Source: Silene latifolia
Taxonomy: Eukaryota > Streptophyta > Magnoliopsida > Caryophyllales > Caryophyllaceae
DNA length: 64,000 nucleotides
Reading direction: 5' to 3'
NCBI RefSeq assembly: GCF_048544455.1
Contig: NC_133537.1
Location: forward strand, 20,955,541 to 21,019,540
The stretch's first letter is position 1; the number at the start of each line of letters is the position of its first letter. The notes beneath the pieces were generated by a model. It did no database searches, was not told the DNA's origin, and worked only from the letters and a program-made list of their open reading frames with translations. The translations under genes were made by a program, and so were the position numbers. Shown piece after piece: positions 58,311 through 64,000 of this stretch.

Positions 58311-59023
58311 ATGAAATACTATTCTTTCTTTTACTCTTTTTTTTCGCATTCAAGAAAATTTTCTATTAGCCAAGGTTTAAGAAGTCCCAAATTCAAGTTT
58401 CCTACAAAAACTAACAAGCTAGGATATGTAGCCTAATTACTTGAATGCAGTGACTGATGATTGTTATCTCTCGCTCTCCCCGTGACAAAGAGTTACAGCT
58501 CACAAACTGACATAACAATATCCTGTAGAGAATCTTACTGTGATGGAAAGCAATGTTTCACAGTAGAATAGTTATGCCTTGTATGGGTATTGCGCTTTGA
58601 ACTCCTTCTCCAGTTGTTCTCTTTAGAAATCCTCTGTTCTGGAACAAGATTCCAGTAGATTTCAAACTTCTCATTAGCTTCTTTCTCTTTGTCCCGTAAG
58701 CTGTATATTCTTCTAAATGTTGTAACTCTTTTACTTTAAGATTGAAAAACTTTATGTAATCGGTAATTCTATTTCAAATTATGACATATATGGTAATAGT
58801 TTTGAATTTTTGATACATATGCTAGTCTTTGAAAAGCTTTACTTGAACTTCTGATCGATCAGTGCAAAGCTATTACACAAGCTCATTGCCATTGTTGCTG
58901 CTCGCTTGAGTCCGATCAAGGTCTGCGCATTATTTCCCGAATATGATAATAATAGCCTCCTAAATAATTATACTGTATTACTTGCATCATGACACGTTCC
59001 GATCATTGGATTTGTGATTTAGT

Positions 59024-59095
59024 AGGCTATATGGGACTCGAACCCATATCTTTGTGCACAGTTTGCACATTACTCTACCATTAAGCTAATAGCCT
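59024..59095 (-). tRNA. tRNA-like sequence, inverted partner of 58243-58310
   Basis: Minus strand: acceptor AGGCTAT / ATAGCCT (7 perfect pairs), D-arm GCTT-AATGGTA-GAGT, T-arm ATGGG-TTCGAGT-CCCAT. Anticodon arm TGTGC AAACTGT GCACA with no U at position 33, or a 6-bp stem with a 5-nt loop. A- and B-boxes conserved. Different acceptor sequence but paired bases co-vary with the other copy. Confidence 0.6.
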
Positions 59096-59224
59096 TTAAA
59101 ATACGCCAAACAAATACGAGTATGAAAGTCATATGGTTATGACAGCCTAAATAACTTCCATATGATTATGGCAGTCTAAATTAATGTAACAACGAGATTT
59201 TACATATTTCATGCATGTACAAGG

Positions 59225-60300
59225 TTGTTTAATGCACATATATTACTTTGTCCTGCATCTACAACTTTATTAATTGCTTGCCCGCATCGTGATTTGTTGT
59301 TTTCTGAATGCATTATTATGAAACAGTCTCCTACATGTGCAGTTAAAACATTATCATCTGACTCTGAGGTTTCCACGGATAAAATTCCTACAGGAGATTA
59401 CATTTTGAAAAGGATGAAAGCATTTCTACTGTTAAGTCATCCAACAAAATGATAACCAAAAAAACGAGTGAAAATCGACGACCACAAACCTTTCAAAAGG
59501 AGGAAAGCTGAAAAAGAAATCAAGAATGGTGGTATATATAAACTGAGTAATTGATCCCAAAACACTTCTGAAATCATACTTATAGAATTATTAAGCCTTA
59601 TTATGTTTCATTTGAAGTCATTTCTTTTTCCTCTCCAAAACAACCCTCAAACCCCCAAACCATGCTTTCTTTGTTTTTTGCATTTGCTTTGTTACACTCA
59701 GTCATACCGTACAAGGAGTAAAGTTGACGATGATGTTAAGCTCACATCAAGCCTGCTATATGCATGCTTAAGTGCTTTTACAGGCACAAGATCATTCCAT
59801 TTGGGCGTTGTCATCAGATTTTGGGTCTGACAATAATGCCGCCATAAGAGAGGAAGGTATACATGATGAAGACGTGGCAGCATCCAAGGTAGCCATAAAG
59901 GAAAAACCCCTTAAGAAGTAGCTGCACCTGAGACACGTTAAACCTAGGAGGAAGAAGAAAATAAGTAGTAATGTGAAAATAGTAGGTGCAATTCACATGA
60001 TGATCAAAACTAGTTGTGCTTTTAAAGACATCGGACCAATCTGTTAACAACTTTCATCTCTGTTTAAACTTCTTAAGTCTTACTTATCTAGACATTGTGT
60101 TTAGAGAATAAAAAGCTGATGAAATATCACCTACTCCTAAATTATCAGAATTAATGAAGGAAGAAGAGGAGCAAAAGGATAATAAGGCTTCTACCTCCAA
60201 AGTGGTCAAGAAGAGAAAATCTCCGTTGAAAAGGCCTGAAAGTTCAAGATGTTGAATCTACAGACAATAATCAAGCAAAAGAGCATTTTATAATGGAAGA
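59225..60300 (+). pseudogene. Decayed coding scraps inside the TIR element
   Basis: A 75-codon frame from 59225 contains VKTLSSDSEVSTDKIPTGDY. A lysine-rich segment around 60150-60240 (KLSELMKEEEEQKDNKAS, then KVVKKRKSPLKRPESS) could be a nuclear protein relic. Stops interrupt every few dozen codons. I cannot name the family. Confidence 0.35.
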
Positions 60301-60436
60301 TAATGAAGTTTTAGCTATATATTACTCCATTTTATTGAAGCATGAAAATGTTGTGAAAAATTAGGCAGCACAAGGAAGAAATTTTTGTATACTTTTCCTC
60401 TTGGAACTGTTATTGTTGATCATTCTGGTATCTTTT

Positions 60437-61215
60437 AGGACGGGAACAAGTTTAGGGTTAGATTAGGCAGCTTCGATCCAACAGTAAAACCTTTCCTTTA
60501 TTATCGGAGCGGATTTAACTTAAAATTAATGTCCTCAACCAACAGTAATTAGTATCATAATATAACCAATTGATGCAACTGAAGAACTTTTTAATGCACA
60601 TAGAACCTTATTTCATGCACATAAAACTTTATTTTATGCACATATAATCTTATTTCATGCACATATAATCTTATTTAATGCATCTACGCGGTTTTTTAAT
60701 GCACATATATTGTTTTTTAATGCATCTACAAGGCTACTTCATGCATTGATAAGTCTATTGCACCCCAAACCCTAACCATTATTATTGGGACAAACAATGG
60801 GGGAATAATGTCCTAATATTTAGGACGGGAAATGGTTTAGGATTGGATTAGGCAAACCGCTATGCGAACCCGCCTAATCCAACTCTAAACCCATTCCCTT
60901 ATTATCATTCGAACGACAAAAAGACCAAAATACACCCTACAGGCAAAGAGTGAACCCTTTATAGGGGACGTGATTAAAACTAGGGGTATAGTGTCCTAAA
61001 ATTTAGGACGGGAAAGGGTTTAAGGTTGGATTAGAACCCTAAATTTTTTCCCTTATGATGGGAACGGGTTTAAATTAAAACTAATGCCCTTAACCAACAA
61101 CAATTAATATAATAATATAACCAATTGACGCAACTGAAGAACTTTTTAATGCATATATAATCTTATTTTATGCACATATAATTTTATTTCATGCACATAG
61201 GACCTTATTTAATTC
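60437..61215. repeat. Internal duplication with TGCACATATAATCTTATTT sub-repeats
   Basis: TTAGGACGGGAA...TTTAGG, ACCAATTGA(T/C)GCAACTGAAG and ACTTTTTAATGCA recur at about 60437-60660 and 61003-61215. Within them, ~20-bp units (ATGCACATATAATCTTATTT) are tandem at 60590-60680 and 61145-61205. Another TTAGGACGGGAA block lies at 60820. Confidence 0.75.
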
Positions 61216-62780
61216 AGAGTTTTCCCTTTTTTCCTGTTTTTAATTTATTGGAGTTGTTTTTTGCTTGCTTCAGATATTATCCTCACTTCCTTGTATTAGA
61301 TAGTTACCAAGATCTGTCTGCCTTTGAGGAAGGTTTGACTAACACGGCTATCCCTAAAGAACAAAAAAGCACATGAAAAGCCTGCTATTATTGGGTACAT
61401 GAAACAAGTTAAAGGCACTTGCTGCTAAGAAGGGTGTCAACGTGATCACTAATGTTTCAAGTAAGTCATCCTCCACCCAACCCACTAGGTCACTACAGAT
61501 CACTCGAAACGAATGTTCAAACACTTATTTGAGAGGGTCTTACATATGAGCCCAACCCTTTAGCCATCTAAATGATGAATACACAAATATTTCTGTTGTT
61601 CTCATGTAAGACCACTATGTCGTATACAAGAGTAACTGGAGTGAACATATTTATAAAAATGGCTAGGTATATTCTCAATAATCTCAAAGTCTAATAGTAT
61701 TAAACGCAATATGTATTACCAATTATCTGAAAACAGTCCCATCATAGAACTTGAGTCTTTTACGGTACAGGGATCGACGAACCAAAATGAAGCATCTTAT
61801 CCAGTCCTTCTAATTCCTAACCGAAGAACCCTCTAGGTACATATTTGTAACTATTCGGTTTCTCCGGGGGGCTGTTGAGCAATCATGTCTATACTAGTTA
61901 AAGCAAGGTCTAGTTGGAGTATCAACGAACTGCATCAGACTTGTATGTAGAAGCATTTTTTGGAGTAAAATTAAACTAAAGTATATACATTATTCACTAG
62001 TTCAATCACTATCAATGAACAAGGTAACATGGAGGAATTGAAAGTAATAAATGAAAGAAATATAAGTTAAAATTAGAAAGAAATATGTACAGTGAATGAA
62101 CAAGAAGTGGACTAGTGCGGAGTATAATTAAATAGGACAAAGATAGTGAAGGGATGAGTTCAATAGATGCTACAAAGTATACAAATGTTCTTCTGGTTCT
62201 AATTGCGTAAGGAATGATAGTCAATCATCCATTCATACATTCATTCACAATAAAACAACGAAACTAAGAATTTGCCATATAATAACAATGAAGTAGCTAA
62301 ATTAGGGACTAAATTTCCATTATTTCACCCAATTTACATAATTTCGCAACTTCCCCAACCCTAATTTCTCACCCAATCTGATTCACGAAAACCCTAATTT
62401 CACAAACATAATTCATCATTACGAATTTAACACATTAATCAAGGCCTAAATTCAACTAATTTAAATGACAATTTAAAAAAACTTACAAAGTGAAAAATAT
62501 ATAAACCTTAATTTCGGCAAAAATTAATCATCAATACCGAAAGTTTACCTCATTAAAGTACTAGGATCCATTGTTGGAAGAAGCGTGGAAGATTTTGATT
62601 GGAATGTTTGTGACGATCGAACGTACAGAAAGCAGGAGTTATAATGCGTTGAAATATTTGATAGTCAAAGAGAGAAAAAAAATATGAAACTGAAAAGGAA
62701 ATTTGGAAAAATGACTGAGTATTGGGTTTGGGGGAGCGACGGTTTTTGACAAATTAAAATATCTTTAATCAATGTTCATC
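61216..62780. other. Right part of the TIR element, no supportable gene
   Basis: A 61-codon frame at 61191-61373 (HFLVLDSYQDLSAFEEGL) may be another scrap of the captured coding sequence. Otherwise non-coding; 62340-62640 resembles the 5' UTR/first-intron composition of plant genes on the minus strand. Confidence 0.4.
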
Positions 62781-62862
62781 TCACCGTCAAACGTGTTTAT
62801 CTAAAGGTTGTGAGTGGTTCTCATGATTCTCATTATCTTGATGGTTCTCACAGGATCCCGAA

Positions 62863-62863
<1 letters not shown>

Positions 62864-62955
<92 letters not shown>
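62864..62955. repeat. (TA)n microsatellite, right border of the TIR element
   Basis: About 46 perfect TA units. On the right it adjoins another terminal-looking sequence (ATGAGATCTAATGAGTCCAC), possibly a second TA-targeting element. Confidence 0.97.
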
Positions 62956-62959
<4 letters not shown>

Positions 62960-63145
62960 GAGATCTAATGAGTCCACCAAAATTCATTGAGTCCATAAGT
63001 CCTCTTTAGGACCCTTAAAAAGATGGGATAAAAGAATGAGATTGAAAGAGAAAAAGGGAGGATTAGTGCAAAAATTAGGGGATTAATGTTAACTAAATAC
63101 TTTCCCTCACTACCTTCACTAATCAACCACTAATTTTACTATATA

Positions 63146-63403
63146 CTTCCTCCATTCAACTCCACTCTACCACTTTCCTTTTTCACGTTTGCCAACGCGT
63201 GTTTTACACGCTAAATATCGTTAGCTACGTATTTGCAAAAATTATAAAAGTTAGATATTTTTAATGTACTTGTAAAGACGAATCAAACAAGATCCCACAT
63301 GAGTATATTTCTACTTACGTATCGAGAGAAAATCGAAATTGAATACACAATTGTGAATAGTGTACACAAGTGAAATAGGTAGAGTGGAGTTGAATGGAGG
63401 AAG
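63146..63403. mobile_element. Stowaway-like MITE, 258 bp, inverted relative to 53262-53519
   Basis: Ends CTTCCTCCATTCAACTCC and GGAGTTGAATGGAGGAAG, flanked by TA on both sides. Core sequence (GCCAACGCGTGTTTTACACG) matches the other copy in reverse. Confidence 0.92.
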
Positions 63404-63469
63404 TATCATTTATTTTTCACTCACTTCTCTCTCATCTCACACAATTATCATTCCTCACATCTCTCTACA

Positions 63470-64000
63470 AACCAAAAAAATCAGAAAAACTCAAAAAAAA
63501 TCCCTCATCTCTTCCTCACTCACCCACCATCCACCTTACACCCACCACCACTAAAAACCCAAAAAAAACAAAAAAAATCCCTCCTCTCTTCCTCACTCAC
63601 CCACCTACCACCACCAACCACCTTACACCCACCACCAACAACCGACTACCACGCACCACCACAACCCGACACCAACACCAACCGACCACCACACACATAC
63701 CTCCCTCCCACCACCACGCACATACCCTCCCACCACCACCGTCCCTCTCGTATCTACGCGGCCACCACCACCGACCAAACGCAGCCCTTCCTCTTTCTGC
63801 CACCTTGCTCACCACCATACACCACCAACGCCTCCTCTCCTCTCCAACAAAAAAAAAAGCAGAAAAAAATACAAACACCGCCGTCAAGAACAGCCACCCT
63901 CCACCCACGGCCTTTTCTTTAGAACTGCCACGGAGCCCACCACCACCGCACCGCCAGTCTTCCTCTTCCATTATCCGCCACCTCCACACCATCCCCACGC
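63470..64000. repeat. C/A-rich low-complexity region with a ~75-bp direct repeat
   Basis: TCTCTTCCTCACTCACCCAC occurs at 63506 and 63583, each followed by CACCTTACACCCACCACCA. Further right it is CACCAC/CCACCG-rich. The long minus-strand frame here comes from base composition and is not supported as a gene. It may be the 5' part of a gene or captured gene lying beyond the window. Confidence 0.5.

Larger units (their letters stand above)
56459..62863. mobile_element. 6.4-kb TIR element inserted in a TA microsatellite
   Basis: Left end CGGGATGGTGAGAGCC ... ATAATGAGAACCATGAGAAC (56461-56502). The right end, reverse complemented, reads CGGGATCCTGTGAGAACCAT ... ATAATGAGAATCATGAGAAC. The ends pair over about 45 bp and both abut (TA)n arrays (56379-56458, 62864-62955). 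TA-array targeting recalls the TA-flanked Mutator derivatives and Micron-like MITEs described in plants. Inside are decayed coding scraps, a tRNA-like inverted pair, TGCACATATAATCTTATTT sub-repeats and an internal duplication. No transposase domain recognised. Confidence 0.7.

Noticed and set aside
58455-58520. Possible box C/D snoRNA (TGATGA ... CTGA)
   Set aside because: Boxes are present with ~50 nt between, but there is no terminal stem, C'/D' pair or recognisable guide sequence.
63597-63998. A 133-codon minus-strand frame, Trp/Gly/Val-rich
   Set aside because: It comes from CCACCA-type low-complexity DNA; no domain, no start context, composition explains it.

Overview
The window is nuclear DNA of a flowering plant. 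It is AT-rich and holds a Tat-type Ty3/gypsy element with dual RNase H, a Ty1/copia element primed by initiator Met tRNA, L1-type LINE fragments, Stowaway, hAT and Mutator-like miniature elements, and Helitron-like ends. A eudicot, possibly Caryophyllales, is my guess from the general look of the repeats; no diagnostic single-copy gene supports it. Only one locus (51.2-52.8 kb, a TPR-domain protein) looks like a host gene, and it appears broken or split into two frames.

Layout. 0-1 kb: antisense partial LTR of the Tat family. 1-4.2 kb: AT-rich DNA with no gene. 4.2-5.2 kb: GATA and AAT microsatellites beside a LINE fragment. 5.8-6.9 kb: two MITEs. 8.6-11.6 kb: two oppositely oriented LINE pieces, one split by pentanucleotide and AAT repeats. 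11.7-18.2 kb: miniature elements, Helitron-like ends and an array of USE/TATA pairs resembling snRNA promoters. 18.2-44.0 kb: one nested Tat element. 44-47.8 kb: minisatellite, hAT MITE and a GACCCGA-rich element. 47.8-51.05 kb: 5'-truncated LINE with an uninterrupted A-tail. 51.2-53.2 kb: TPR locus. 53.2-56.4 kb: MITE, TRIM-like fragment and RNase H relic. 56.46-62.86 kb: a 6.4-kb TIR element bounded by TA microsatellites and carrying an inverted pair of tRNA-like sequences. 63-64 kb: second TA-flanked sequence, a MITE and C-rich DNA.

The centrepiece is the Tat element (18176-43992; 5-bp duplication CAACA on both sides). Its gag-pol is a single reading frame with four nonsense codons, no frameshift and no recognisable protease. 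Downstream, on the opposite strand, lie two spliced genes of the plant-mobile-domain (PMD) type. The proximal one (469 codons, one intron) has no internal stop, but a young copia element (28811-37393, CCCAT duplication) sits in its codon 24. The distal one has about eight exons and at least three nonsense codons.

The strongest unexplained pattern is a twin module of two abutting 30-bp imperfect palindromes (11-bp arms, 8-bp centre). It occurs upstream of the TATA box in the LTR and again just upstream of both antisense genes. The same element therefore seems to use one cis-module for its sense promoter and its antisense genes. Other points worth a second look are the USE-TATA array at 15.5-17.35 kb, the inverted tRNA-like pair at 58.2-59.1 kb, and a duplicated polypurine tract and LTR edge in the copia element.
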